DNA of 64,000 bases from Gemmatimonadota bacterium (GCA_028287305.1 JAQBPX010000014.1:310001-374000), one strand, 5' to 3'. Shown: positions 35,867 through 45,088, numbered from the stretch's first letter. Notes: a model not told the origin generated them from the letters alone. Numbers and translations: made by a program.

Positions 35867-38371
35867 ATGACCCTGCCGATCGACCAGGTGCTCGATGAGC
35901 TCCGGCTCGCGCTCGAGGCGGGCACCTCCGCCGTGTTGCAGGCGCCCCCCGGCGCCGGCAAGACCACGCGCGTGCCGCTCGCGCTGCTCGAGTCGCCGTG
36001 GCTGCAGGGGCAGAAGATCCTCATGCTCGAACCGCGGCGGCTCGCCGCCCGCGCCAGCGCGCGCCGCATGGCCGACACGCTCGGGGAGCCGGTGGGACGC
36101 ACGGTGGGCTTTCGCGTCCGCCACGAGTCGCGGGTGAGCCGAGACACGCGCATCGAGGTCGTGACCGAGGGCATCCTCACGCGGATGATCCAGCACGACC
36201 CCACGCTCGCCGGCGTGGGGCTCGTGATCTTCGACGAGTTTCACGAGCGCAACCTGCAGGGAGACCTCGGGCTCGCCCTGGCGCTGCAGTCCCGTGCCCT
36301 GTTGCGAGAGGAGCTGCGAGTGCTCGTCATGTCGGCAACCATCGACACGGCGCCCGTGGCGATGCTGCTTGGCGGTGCGCGAGTGATCACGAGCCTCGGC
36401 CGCGCGTTTCCAGTGGCCCTCCACTATCGGCCGGTGCGCGACCGGCAGCGCGTGGAGGACGCGGCCGCCGCGGCCGTGCGCGAGGCGCTCGCGGCGCACG
36501 AGGGCGACCTGCTGGTGTTCCTGCCGGGCGCGGGCGAGATCATGCGCACCGCGGAACGCCTCGAGTCGCTCGCGAACGACGTGGTGGTGGCGCCGCTGTT
36601 CGGCGCCCTCGGCAATGCGGAGCAGGATCGCGCAATCATGCCGGACCCGCAGGGACGCCGGCGCGTGTTGCTCGCGACCGACATCGCCGAGACGAGCCTC
36701 ACCATCGAGGGCATTCGCGTGGTGGTCGACGCGGGCCTCTCGCGCGTGCCGCGCTTCTCGCCGCGCACGGGGATGACGCGGCTCGAGACCGTCCGCGTCA
36801 CGCAGGCCTCCGCGCAGCAGCGCGCGGGACGCGCCGGTCGCGTGGCGCCGGGGGCATGCGTGCGACTGTGGAATGAGCACGAGCAGCAGCAGCTCCGCCC
36901 ATTCCGCCTCCCCGAGATCGTCGAGGCCGACCTCGCTCCGCTCGCGCTGGAGCTTGCGGCCGCCGGCATCGAGGACCCGCTACAACTCGAGTGGCTCGAC
37001 GCGCCCCCGGCATCAGCGCTGCTGCAGGCCCGCGAGCTGCTGCGCGAGCTCGAGGCGGTGGACGCCAGCGGGCGTGCCACTCCGCATGGACTGGCGATGG
37101 CGCGATTTCCCGTGCACCCGCGCCTTGCCCACATGGTCCTGGCCGGCGTGCAGCTGCAGCATGGCGGGCTCGCCTGCGACCTGGCCGCATTGCTGGCCGA
37201 GCGTGACGTGCTGCGCGGCGAGACGTTCGAGGGCGCCGACGCCGACATCAGGCTCCGCCTCGAGCTGTTGCATCGCACGGGAGCGCCGGAGCAGTCACAC
37301 CGCGGACTGCGCGTGGATCGTGACGCGCTGCGACGCGTGCGCGAGGAGTCGCAGTCGCTGCGTCGCACCCTCGGGCTGGAGCGGGGCGCGAGCGGCGGTG
37401 ATGCCGAGTGCGGGCGCCTCGTCGGGCTTGCATACCCCGACCGCATCGCGCAGCGCCGGGAGGGTGACGCTCCCCGCTATCGCCTGCGCAACGGGCTCGG
37501 CGCGCAGCTGGTGGGCTCGCAGTCGCTCGCGCGCGAGGAATGGCTGGTGGCGGCGGTGCTCGACGGCAAGCTCCCGGAAGGGCGCGTGCTGCTCGCTGCG
37601 CCGATCGACCGGGCTGACGTGGAGCTCTCGTTCTCCGCGCAGGTCACCACGCGAGAGGTGGCGGAGTGGGACGAGCGCACGCGCTCCGTGCGCGCGCGCC
37701 GCCGCCGCACGCTCGGCGCCCTGGTGCTGGAGAGCGTGACCCTGGCTGAGCCGGGCGCGGAAGAATCCTTGCGCGTGCTGCTCGAGGTGATCCGCGACGC
37801 GGGCATCGCGGCACTTCCGTGGCGCGATCATGCCATGCAGCTGCGCGACCGCTTGCGCTTCGCCGCCACGGTGGAACCCTCACGCTGGCCTCACGTCTCC
37901 GACGAGGCATTGCTCGCGACACTGGACGAGTGGCTCGCTCCGGCGCTGCAGGGGTCGCGTCGCTGGTCGGACGTGGAGCGCCTGGACCTGGGCGCGCTGC
38001 TGGTCCAGTCGCTGCCCTGGGCCGAGCGCAACCGGCTGGATGCGCTGGCGCCCACGCACTACGAGGCGCCGACCGGGTCGCGGCTCTCCATAGACTACGC
38101 AGACCCGCTGGCGCCCGCCGTGTCGGTGCGACTCCAGGAGATGTTCGGCGTCTCGGTGACGCCGGCGGTGGGAGGCGGGCGAGTGCCGCTCACCCTGCAC
38201 CTGCTTTCGCCGGCACAGCGTCCGGTACAGGTCACGCGTGACCTGGCGGGGTTCTGGGCGAGCTCGTACTTCGACGTGCGGAAGGACCTCCGGGGTCGCT
38301 ATCCCAGGCATCCCTGGCCCGATGACCCCGCTTCGGCGACGCCCACGAGGCGCGCGAAGCGTTCCACTTGA
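35867..38371 (+). CDS. hrpB: ATP-dependent helicase HrpB
   Basis: 834 residues, a DExH-box helicase of the HrpA/HrpB group. Walker A APPGAGKTT (26-34), LEPRRLAARA, DEFHERN (123-129), VMSATIDT and QRAGRAGRVAPG (motif VI) are present. The helicase-associated and HrpB-specific C-terminal domains fill the rest, ending in the family's characteristic YPRHPWPDDP. Its cellular substrate is uncertain; in some bacteria it affects RNA processing or stress resistance. Transcribed to the right, divergent from the AlaX-type gene, and followed 84 bp later by yceI. Confidence 0.94.
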   Translation: MTLPIDQVLDELRLALEAGTSAVLQAPPGAGKTTRVPLALLESPWLQGQKILMLEPRRLAARASARRMADTLGEPVGRTVGFRVRHESRVSRDTRIEVVTEGILTRMIQHDPTLAGVGLVIFDEFHERNLQGDLGLALALQSRALLREELRVLVMSATIDTAPVAMLLGGARVITSLGRAFPVALHYRPVRDRQRVEDAAAAAVREALAAHEGDLLVFLPGAGEIMRTAERLESLANDVVVAPLFGALGNAEQDRAIMPDPQGRRRVLLATDIAETSLTIEGIRVVVDAGLSRVPRFSPRTGMTRLETVRVTQASAQQRAGRAGRVAPGACVRLWNEHEQQQLRPFRLPEIVEADLAPLALELAAAGIEDPLQLEWLDAPPASALLQARELLRELEAVDASGRATPHGLAMARFPVHPRLAHMVLAGVQLQHGGLACDLAALLAERDVLRGETFEGADADIRLRLELLHRTGAPEQSHRGLRVDRDALRRVREESQSLRRTLGLERGASGGDAECGRLVGLAYPDRIAQRREGDAPRYRLRNGLGAQLVGSQSLAREEWLVAAVLDGKLPEGRVLLAAPIDRADVELSFSAQVTTREVAEWDERTRSVRARRRRTLGALVLESVTLAEPGAEESLRVLLEVIRDAGIAALPWRDHAMQLRDRLRFAATVEPSRWPHVSDEALLATLDEWLAPALQGSRRWSDVERLDLGALLVQSLPWAERNRLDALAPTHYEAPTGSRLSIDYADPLAPAVSVRLQEMFGVSVTPAVGGGRVPLTLHLLSPAQRPVQVTRDLAGFWASSYFDVRKDLRGRYPRHPWPDDPASATPTRRAKRST

Positions 38372-38401
38372 CGTTCGATGTCGAAGTATTATCTTAATAC
38401 T
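38368..38401 (+). promoter_or_regulatory. yceI promoter and operator-like palindrome
   Basis: TTGACG (38368-38373) and TATCTT (38390-38395) with a 16-bp spacer form a plausible promoter. A perfect 17-bp palindrome AGTATTA-TCT-TAATACT covers 38385-38401, overlapping the -10 region, so a repressor bound there would block transcription. The AT-rich patch is out of character for this GC-rich DNA. A second TTGACGTT lies downstream at about 38408-38415. Confidence 0.6.
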
Positions 38402-38455
38402 GTGATATTTGACGTTGAAGCTTTTCAGCCATCCACTGGACTCCCGGAGATTCCC

Positions 38456-39013
38456 ATGTCAGCAACCGCAACGCCCGAAACCACCACCCTCTGGCAGGTC
38501 GATGGCGCACATACGCACGTCGAGTTCGCCGTGAAGCACCTGATGATCGCGACGGTCAAGGGCCGCTTTGCCGACGTGGCCGGCACGGTGACCGTGGGTG
38601 GCGATGAGGCGAAGTCGGCCGTCATCGACGTCACGATCAGTGCGGCGAGCATCGACACGCGGTCGGAGCAGCGCGACGCGCACCTGCGCTCCGGCGACTT
38701 CTTCGACGTCGAGAAGTACCCGTCGCTCCGCTTCACGAGCAACGCCGTGACGCCCGCGGGCGAGGGCAAGTACAAGCTGACCGGGGAGCTGACGATTCGT
38801 GACGTGACCAGGACCGTGACGCTGGACGTGACCGACGAAGGCCGCAGCCGCGATCCGTGGGGCAACGACAAGGCGGGCTTCTCCGCCACCACGAAGATCA
38901 ATCGCGCGGACTACGGCCTCACCTGGAATGCCTCGCTCGAGACGGGCGGCGTGCTGGTGAGCGACGAGATCAGGATCTCGATCGACCTCGAGCTCACCAG
39001 GGCGCAGGCGTAG
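38456..39013 (+). CDS. YceI-family lipid-binding-like protein
   Basis: 185 residues of the YceI family, a lipocalin-like barrel that binds polyisoprenoids. Family features: TTLWQVDGAHTHVEFAVKHL, TVKGRFADVAGTV, DARSEQRDAHLRS-type segment (IDTRSEQRDAHLRSGDFFD) and WNDKAG-like GNDKAGFSATTKINRADYGL. I see no signal peptide, so it is probably cytoplasmic, unlike E. coli YceI. The ATG at 38456 has a GGAGA site 5 bp upstream; an earlier in-frame ATG at 38378 lies inside the predicted promoter and is unlikely. Confidence 0.93.
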   Translation: MSATATPETTTLWQVDGAHTHVEFAVKHLMIATVKGRFADVAGTVTVGGDEAKSAVIDVTISAASIDTRSEQRDAHLRSGDFFDVEKYPSLRFTSNAVTPAGEGKYKLTGELTIRDVTRTVTLDVTDEGRSRDPWGNDKAGFSATTKINRADYGLTWNASLETGGVLVSDEIRISIDLELTRAQA

Positions 39014-39015
39014 GG

Positions 39016-39148
39016 AGAACGGCAACGGCAACGGCAACGGCAACAGCGAGAGCAACAGCTTTGCCGCGGACTAGCGCGGACGAGCGCGGAGAATGAGGAG
39101 AAGAAAAAAATCGCGCTCTTCTCCTCGCTCGTCCGCGCTCGTCCGCGG
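39016..39148. repeat. hexamer tract plus 85-bp palindrome between convergent genes
   Basis: Directly after the yceI stop there is a tract of four GGCAAC-type units and AACAGC variants (39019-39055), then CTTTG, then an imperfect palindrome 39064-39148. Its left arm reads ccgcggactagcgcggacga and the right arm is the reverse complement of nearly the same sequence (tccgcgctcgtccgcgg). A TTTTT run lies at 39156-39160. It probably terminates both yceI and the convergent oxidoreductase gene. Order of tract, CTTTG, then hairpin recalls repeat copies 1-3. Confidence 0.7.
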
Positions 39149-39173
39149 CTGAATGGTTTTTGCCCTTTCTCGC

Positions 39174-40310
39174 CTAGCCCGACAGCAGCTCCTCGAACGC
39201 GCGGTCGTCCGCCACCACCCGGCGGGCGATCGCGCGTCCGCACATCGCGCCCAGCACGTTGCCGGTGCCGGAGTAGGCCCCGATCGCCCACACAGAAGGG
39301 CGCACCTCGTCGAAGATGGGAAGGCCGCTGTCCGTGAACGCCACGCGCGCAGCCCATCGGTGCGTGACCGGCGCGCGCACCCCCACGCGGTCACGCAGGA
39401 TCTGCTCGAGCGCGGCCTGCACGCCCGGGGTGGTCGACACCTCGTGCGTCCACTCGTCGTCGGCAAAGCGGTCGCGCGCGCCCCCGACCACCACGCGCCC
39501 ATCGGGCAGCTGCTGCCAGTAATCGTAGCCCCAGCGCGTGTACACCGGCCGGGCGATGTTCACCTCGCGCGTGGGCGCGGTGCCGATCATCTGCAGGCGC
39601 GCGGTGCGCACTTCGTGCTCGAGCTCGGGCAGCACCAGGTCGAGCGCGCCGTCCACCGCCACGATCACCGCGCCCGCCACGATGCGGCCGTGCGACGTGC
39701 GCACCTCGCGCCCGTCGATCGCCACCGCGGGGGAGTTCTCGTGGATCTCCGCGCCCGCGCGTGACGCCTCGCCGGCGAGCGTGCGGCAGCGTCGCAGTGG
39801 GTGGTAGCCTGCGTCATGAGGAAACAGGAGTCCCGTTCCTTCGGGTCCCTCGTAGGCCTCCACCTCCAGGCCATCCTCGCGCATGGCCGCGAGCTGTCGC
39901 CGGCAGTCCTCGGCCTCCGCCTCATCATCGGCAATGCGCAGTGACCCGCTGCGCCACACGGCGTGCGGCGTCTCGGCGGCCATGCGCGCGATCTCTTCTA
40001 TTGTTGACTGGTAGAGTCGGCGAGCCCGCTCGCGCCCCAGCGCCGCCACCGCGTCATGATGGAACCGGGCGAGGCCACCCAGCAGGAAGCCGCCGTTCCG
40101 CCCCGCCGCCCCACCGCCCACCCGGCCGGCGTCGATGCCGGCGACCCTCACGCCGAGGGACTGCAGTTCCCGCATGGCGGCCAGCCCGGACCCGCCGAGC
40201 CCCACCACGCAGACGTCGGTGAGGCAGTCGCCCCGCAGCTCCGGGTACAGCGTGGCTGGCGCATCGTCCCAGAGCGGGCTGTCCTCGGCGGTCGGGTCCT
40301 GGGAGCGCAT
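39174..40310 (-). CDS. FAD-dependent oxidoreductase (DAO family)
   Basis: 378 residues of the D-amino acid oxidase/glycine oxidase-like family. A Rossmann dinucleotide motif VCVVGLGGSGLAAM (33-46) with GIDAGRVGGGAAGRNGGFLLGG next to it is typical of amine- and amino-acid-oxidising members such as gamma-glutamylputrescine oxidase. YTRWGYDYWQQLPDGRVVVGG follows near residue 250. The substrate cannot be named. I chose the ATG at 40308-40310; the longer frame upstream is in the intergenic region with no support. Convergent with yceI and divergent from the lectin-like gene. Confidence 0.88.
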   Translation of the reverse strand: MRSQDPTAEDSPLWDDAPATLYPELRGDCLTDVCVVGLGGSGLAAMRELQSLGVRVAGIDAGRVGGGAAGRNGGFLLGGLARFHHDAVAALGRERARRLYQSTIEEIARMAAETPHAVWRSGSLRIADDEAEAEDCRRQLAAMREDGLEVEAYEGPEGTGLLFPHDAGYHPLRRCRTLAGEASRAGAEIHENSPAVAIDGREVRTSHGRIVAGAVIVAVDGALDLVLPELEHEVRTARLQMIGTAPTREVNIARPVYTRWGYDYWQQLPDGRVVVGGARDRFADDEWTHEVSTTPGVQAALEQILRDRVGVRAPVTHRWAARVAFTDSGLPIFDEVRPSVWAIGAYSGTGNVLGAMCGRAIARRVVADDRAFEELLSG

Positions 40311-40386
40311 CGTTCCCAAGGATAGCGCCGTTTGGCCCGGACTGTTGCGAAAGCCTAGCTTGACCGAAAGGGCCTGAAGGCGTACC

Positions 40387-40401
40387 GTATAGGGTCTATA
40401 C
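40387..40401. promoter_or_regulatory. palindrome in divergent intergenic region
   Basis: GTATAG-GGT-CTATAC, a perfect 6-bp inverted repeat around a 3-bp spacer, in the 225 bp between the divergent FAD oxidoreductase and lectin-like genes. It may be an operator; no properly spaced promoter was seen around it. Confidence 0.35.
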
Positions 40402-40535
40402 AGCGTACAACTTCCGCTCGACGGTGTGACGCACGTCACGGACGCGCTGCGTGGTCTGCCATTGATTGCACCCGTCCTGTTCGCCGCCAGAATCGCATGT
40501 ACGGACCTCTATCCCGACGCCGGGGAGATCCCACG

Positions 40536-42290
40536 ATGAAGATCACGCTCCGCCGCACTCTCGCTGCAGCGCTCGTCCTGGCCGGTGCTGCATGCCGCGA
40601 CGGTTCCACTCCGCTCTCGCCCGTGTCGAATACGGCAACGGGACCGATCGCCTCCGCGGCGATCGTCGATGCGCCGCACGGCGCCGGCGGCTCCTTCGCC
40701 TTCCTTCCCCCCATGGTGCCGAATCCCGGCGACCGCGGTGGTGCGGTGGATGCGACGCTCTCTCCCATCGTCGAGATCTGCGAGCTGAATGACGCAGGCA
40801 ACGCGTGCCTCAACGTCATCCATCGCTTCGCCGCAACCGCGAATGGCGAGCATTACCAGGCGAACTGGGATGCGGGCAAGGACGCGATCAACCTGAACCA
40901 CAAGTACCGCGCCTCCGTCTACGTGGACAGCTACCGCATCGGGTACGCCGACGTGGTGGTGCTGTCGACGAAGAAGGACGCGAGCAGCTATGACCCGAAC
41001 GCCTTCGTCGTGATCACGTCGAAGGAGACGCTGCCGGTGAAGTTCCGCATCGGCGCCGGCCTGCCGGCGCGACTGGCGCTGTCGCCGCTCACGCCCACGA
41101 TCAAGAGCACGGCGACGCAGCAGTTCACCGCCGTCCTGTATGACCTGCACGGCCAGCCGCTCTCCGCGGCGACCAGCTGGACCAGCTCGAATCCCGCCGC
41201 CGCCACCATCGATGCGAACGGCCTCGCCAGCGGCGTCGCCGGCGGCGTCACGACCATCACCGCCTCCGCAGGCGGCCTGTCGGTGAGCACGGTGCTCACG
41301 GTCACGCAGGCGCTGCCCGCGATCATCAGCGGCGCCATCGTCCCCGGCACCTCATCGGTGGGCGTGTTCGGGTCGAAGCAGCTGACGGTGAGCCTGCACG
41401 ACCAGTTCGGCAACGTCGTCACGCCCGGGCCGATCACCTGGTCGGTGAGCCAGCCCACCAAGGGCCTCGTCGATGCGACCGGCACCTTCCTCGGCACCGA
41501 GCCCGCCATCCAGGTCGTCACGGCCGTGGTCAACGGCATCACGCTCACCGCGCAGGTCACGGTAACGCGCGACCTCGACTACGAGCGCTTCTGCCAGTCG
41601 GACATGGGCGGCCTGAACCTGCAGAACACGACGTATGCGACGGGACCCTGCCGCATGCGCCTCACCGAGGCGCGCACCAACGACCTCGGCACCGCGTGGT
41701 CCAAGGTGAAGCAGGACGTGCGCGACGGGTTCGAGACCACCTTCCAGTTCCAGACGGGCGGCATGGGTGGCTACCAGGATCCGCTCAACCCGCGCCTCGG
41801 CGCTGACGGCATCGTGTTCGTGCTCGAGGATGCGAGCGGCACCGAGGCCGGCACCTTCGGCGTGGGCATTGGCTACCACGGCATGCATCGCGCGGTGGCG
41901 ATCGAGTTCGACATGTGGAAGAACGCCGGCGACCTCTCGGACAACGAAGTCGGCATCATGAGCGGCGGCACCGCCGACGTGGATGCCACCGGCACCAACT
42001 GCGACTTCGGCCACGTGAACCTCGACGACTACCCCGGCCTGATCATGAAGGACGGCGGCGTGCACTCGGCGCGCATCAAGTACGACGCGACCGCCAAGGT
42101 GATCACCGTGTGGGTGGACGGCATCCAGGTGCTGGTGAAGCCCTTCAACTACGATGACCCCAAGTTCAACGGCGCGCCGTACGACGCCGATGGACGCGCC
42201 TGGGTCGGCTTCACCTCGGCGACCGGGTCGGCATTCCAGACGCACGAGATCATCAACTGGCATTTCCACGCGGTGAACTCGGCGCCCTGA
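40536..42290 (+). CDS. exported Ig-like (BIG2) and L-type-lectin-like protein
   Basis: 584 residues. The N-terminus is a signal peptide, possibly a lipoprotein (LAGAAC). After a poorly characterised beta-rich segment (about 45-180) comes a bacterial Ig-like domain (TWTSSNPAAATIDANGLASGVAGG-type, about 190-260), a second Ig-like region (ITWSVSQPTKGLVDATGTFLG), then a C-terminal L-type lectin fold (about 345-584): GIVFVLEDASG, VAIEFDMWKN, DLSDNEVGI, with the carbohydrate/metal-site Asp and Asn pattern. Likely a surface sugar-binding adhesin. The ATG at 40536 has a GGGGAG site 9 bp upstream. A terminator follows. Confidence 0.78.
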   Translation: MKITLRRTLAAALVLAGAACRDGSTPLSPVSNTATGPIASAAIVDAPHGAGGSFAFLPPMVPNPGDRGGAVDATLSPIVEICELNDAGNACLNVIHRFAATANGEHYQANWDAGKDAINLNHKYRASVYVDSYRIGYADVVVLSTKKDASSYDPNAFVVITSKETLPVKFRIGAGLPARLALSPLTPTIKSTATQQFTAVLYDLHGQPLSAATSWTSSNPAAATIDANGLASGVAGGVTTITASAGGLSVSTVLTVTQALPAIISGAIVPGTSSVGVFGSKQLTVSLHDQFGNVVTPGPITWSVSQPTKGLVDATGTFLGTEPAIQVVTAVVNGITLTAQVTVTRDLDYERFCQSDMGGLNLQNTTYATGPCRMRLTEARTNDLGTAWSKVKQDVRDGFETTFQFQTGGMGGYQDPLNPRLGADGIVFVLEDASGTEAGTFGVGIGYHGMHRAVAIEFDMWKNAGDLSDNEVGIMSGGTADVDATGTNCDFGHVNLDDYPGLIMKDGGVHSARIKYDATAKVITVWVDGIQVLVKPFNYDDPKFNGAPYDADGRAWVGFTSATGSAFQTHEIINWHFHAVNSAP

Positions 42291-42312
42291 TTGCGCCACC
42301 CGCACTGAACGA

Positions 42313-42342
42313 GGGCACCGGCCCGGCGCCGGTGCCCTTTTT
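42313..42342 (+). terminator. Rho-independent terminator after the lectin-like gene
   Basis: Stem GGGCACCGGC/GCCGGTGCCC (42313-42322 and 42328-42337), 5-nt loop, then TTTTT (42338-42342). Classic intrinsic terminator 22 bp after the stop. Confidence 0.9.
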
Positions 42343-42414
42343 CACGCCCGTTCGCGACAGTGCGGCCGCCGCGATTCTTGCAGTAACGGCGCCGTTTCCA
42401 CCCCCACCCCGCCG

Positions 42415-44799
42415 ATGACCGACGCGTTCGACCCGAGCCTCATCTTCCACCAGTCGTCCACCGCCGCCATCGTGGTGGCGCTCGACGACCGGTGGACGAT
42501 CCTCGACGTCAACGACGCGTACCTCGCCGTCACGCACACGGCACGCGCCATCGTAGGCCGGGGGATCTTCGACGCCTTTCCCGAGAGCCTCGAGACCACC
42601 GAGGAACACGGCACGCACCACGTGCGCAGCTCGTTCGAGCTCGCCGTGTCCACGCGCGACCGCGTGGTGCTTCCGGTACAGCGCTACGACATTGCCGCGG
42701 TGGATGGCAGCGGGCGGTTCGAGGAGCGCTACTGGGAGCTGTCCAGCCGCCCGCTCCTGGGAGCCAACGGTGTTCCCGTCGCGGTGCTGCATGAGGTGGT
42801 GAACGTCACGGAGCGCGAGCGCTCTCGGCTCGTGGCCGAGCGCGCCGAGGCGCGCATCGTGGAGGCGTTCCGCCAGGCGCCCGCCTTCATCGCGGTGCTG
42901 CGTGGCCCCACGCACGTCTTCGAGATGGTCAACGAGCGCTACCTGCAGCTCGTCGGGCACCGCAACGTGGTCGGGCTCTCCGCGGTGGAGGCGATTCCCG
43001 AGGTACGCGACCAGGGATTCATCGAGCTCCTGGACGGGGTGCTCGCCACCGGCACGCCGTTCGTGGGCGAAAAGCTTCCCATCCTGCTGCAGCGCGTCCG
43101 CGGCGCTCCAGCGGAGAAGCGCTTCCTCACCTTCATCTACGCCCCCCTCACGGAACCCGACGGCACCCGATCGGGGATCTTCGTGAATGGCATGGACGTC
43201 ACCGACGCGGTGCGTGCCAGTGAGCAGGTGCAGGCAGTGGTCGAGTCGATCACGGATGGATTCTTCGCCTTCGACCGGGACCTGCGCTTCACCTACGTGA
43301 ACGAGCGCGCCGCCGAGATGTGGGGAATGCCGCCGAGTGCGATGGTGGGCCGGACACCCTTCGATATCTGGCCGGAGATGGAGCGCTCGCCCTTCGTCCA
43401 CGGCTTCCGTCGCGCGCTGACGGAGGGCCACCTGGTGGCGCAGGAGGACTTCGCCGTCACCCTCGGCCGCTGGATCGAGACGCGGGCGTATCCCGCCGGT
43501 GATGGCGGCGTGGTGGTGTTCTTCCAGGACATCACGGAGAGAAGGAGGGCGCAGGGCGCCACCGCGTTCCTGGCCGAGGCGAGCCGCCTGCTCGGGCTGT
43601 CTGCCGACTACGCGCAGACCCTCTCGAACCTGGCGCGCGCCGCCGTTCCCACGCTCGGCGACTGGTGCGCCGTGGACGTACTCGACGACCCGGACAGCGC
43701 CGAGTGGCCGCCGCGCCTCGAGCGGGTGGCGGTGGTGCACGAGGACCCACTGAAGATGGAGCTGGGCAACACGCTGGTGAGCGAGTATCCCACCGACTGG
43801 TCCGATGAGGCGGGCGTGCCGGCGGTGCTGCGGCACGGCACCCCCATGTTCCTCCCCGAGCTCACCGACGCGATGCTCGTGGCGGGCGCGAGGGATGCGC
43901 GACAGCTGGAGCTGCTGCGCGCGCTGGGGTTCACGTCGATCATCGTGGTGCCGCTGCGCGCGCGCGAGCGCATACTCGGGTCGCTGACGCTCTGCACGTC
44001 GGAGTCGAAGCGCCGCTATACGGAGGCCGACCTCGCGCTCGCGCTCGACCTGGGGCAGCGCGCCGGACAGGCGCTCGACACGGCGCGACTGCTCCGTGAC
44101 GCGGCGGCGGCAAACGCGGCCAAGACCGAGTTCCTGCGCACGATCTCGCACGAGCTGCGGCAACCGCTCAACGCCACGATGAGCTTCCTGCAGCTCTGGG
44201 ACATGGGACTGCGCGGCACGCTGTCTATGGAGCAGAAGGACGACCTCGCGCGCATGCGCCGCAACCAGCAGCACCTGATGGTGCTGATCGAGGACCTGCT
44301 GAGCTTCACGCGGCTCGAAGCTGGCAAGCTGGAGGTCGAGCGCTCACGCGTGCGGCTGCGCAACGTGATCGAGGCAGTGGGCTCGATGGTGGCACCGCAG
44401 ATGTCGCGAAAGGGCGTGGAGTATCACGACGAGGCGTGCGGCGACGACATCCACGCGCTGGGCGACGAAGACCGCATCGTGCAGGTCTGCCTCAACCTGC
44501 TGACCAACGCGCTGCGCGCGACGAACCCCGGGGGCACGGTAACGCTGCGCTGCGCCTGCACCGAGGACACGGTCGGCCTGGTGGTGACCGACACCGGCGT
44601 GGGCATTCCCGCCGACAAGCTGGACCTGGTGTTCTCACCCTTCACGCAGCTCGGACGCGCGCTCAACCAGCCGAAGGAAGGCGCAGGCCTGGGGCTCGCC
44701 ATCTCGCGCGGCCTGGCCGAGGCGATGGGCGGATCGCTTTCCGCCACGAGCGAAGTGGGAGTTGGAAGCTCGTTCGAGTTGAGGTTGCCGAGGGAGTAA
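42415..44799 (+). CDS. PAS/GAF sensor histidine kinase
   Basis: 794 residues, no membrane segment, so probably cytosolic. Two or three N-terminal PAS domains (first about 1-130, FHQSSTAAIVVALDDRWTILDVNDAYL; second and third including ITDGFFAFDRDLRFTYVNERA), a GAF domain (about 390-555), then the kinase core: H-box SHELRQPLNA with H579, N-box LNLLTNALRATNPGG, G1 DTGVGIP and G2 GAGLGLAIS. No receiver or output gene is adjacent, so its partner is unknown. The ATG at 42415 comes 72 bp after the lectin terminator. Repeat copy 2 follows its stop after 18 bp. Confidence 0.93.
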   Translation: MTDAFDPSLIFHQSSTAAIVVALDDRWTILDVNDAYLAVTHTARAIVGRGIFDAFPESLETTEEHGTHHVRSSFELAVSTRDRVVLPVQRYDIAAVDGSGRFEERYWELSSRPLLGANGVPVAVLHEVVNVTERERSRLVAERAEARIVEAFRQAPAFIAVLRGPTHVFEMVNERYLQLVGHRNVVGLSAVEAIPEVRDQGFIELLDGVLATGTPFVGEKLPILLQRVRGAPAEKRFLTFIYAPLTEPDGTRSGIFVNGMDVTDAVRASEQVQAVVESITDGFFAFDRDLRFTYVNERAAEMWGMPPSAMVGRTPFDIWPEMERSPFVHGFRRALTEGHLVAQEDFAVTLGRWIETRAYPAGDGGVVVFFQDITERRRAQGATAFLAEASRLLGLSADYAQTLSNLARAAVPTLGDWCAVDVLDDPDSAEWPPRLERVAVVHEDPLKMELGNTLVSEYPTDWSDEAGVPAVLRHGTPMFLPELTDAMLVAGARDARQLELLRALGFTSIIVVPLRARERILGSLTLCTSESKRRYTEADLALALDLGQRAGQALDTARLLRDAAAANAAKTEFLRTISHELRQPLNATMSFLQLWDMGLRGTLSMEQKDDLARMRRNQQHLMVLIEDLLSFTRLEAGKLEVERSRVRLRNVIEAVGSMVAPQMSRKGVEYHDEACGDDIHALGDEDRIVQVCLNLLTNALRATNPGGTVTLRCACTEDTVGLVVTDTGVGIPADKLDLVFSPFTQLGRALNQPKEGAGLGLAISRGLAEAMGGSLSATSEVGVGSSFELRLPRE

Positions 44800-44817
44800 C
44801 GCGCGTCGCGCGCAGGT

Positions 44818-45088
44818 GCGCTACACACGTAATGGTCTCTTGGCGTACTCGCATCCTTGGTCTCCTCGGAAACTGCCGCGGAACTGGTGCGGATGTCGCG
44901 GATACGACAACGACCACGACAACTGATCCTTTGATAACAGCACACCCATCGAGCTCGAAGCCCGATGGGTGTGCGTTTTCAAAAGCCTGGCTTTGCAGTG
45001 TCCGCGGAATCCGCTCCAGCTGGTCCGCGGCTGTTTCCGAGGAGACCAGGGACGCCCTTACGCCGAGGGACCCCTACGTGTGGAGCGC
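44818..45088 (+). repeat. palindromic intergenic element, copy 2
   Basis: 271 bp, ends gcgctacacacgta (44818-44831) and tacgtgtggagcgc (45075-45088). The left half is homologous to the reverse complement of the right half of copy 1 (both carry GACAACTGATCCTTTG next to the hairpin and CCGCGGAACTGGTGCGG), so copy 2 is inverted relative to copy 1. Arms around TTGGTCTCCTCGGAAAC and GTTTCCGAGGAGACCAGG are imperfect complements. Located between convergent genes, 18 bp after the histidine kinase stop and 11 bp from the ribonucleotide reductase stop. Confidence 0.85.
44940..44979 (+). terminator. central hairpin of repeat copy 2, plus-strand terminator
   Basis: Stem GCACACCCATCG/CGATGGGTGTGC (44940-44974, 11-nt loop) followed by GTTTT. 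Placed to stop transcripts from the upstream histidine kinase gene. Confidence 0.75.

Noticed and set aside
40360-40402. Promoter using TTGACC and the GTATAG palindrome
   Set aside because: Spacing between TTGACC and TATAGG is 22 bp, too long for a normal promoter.
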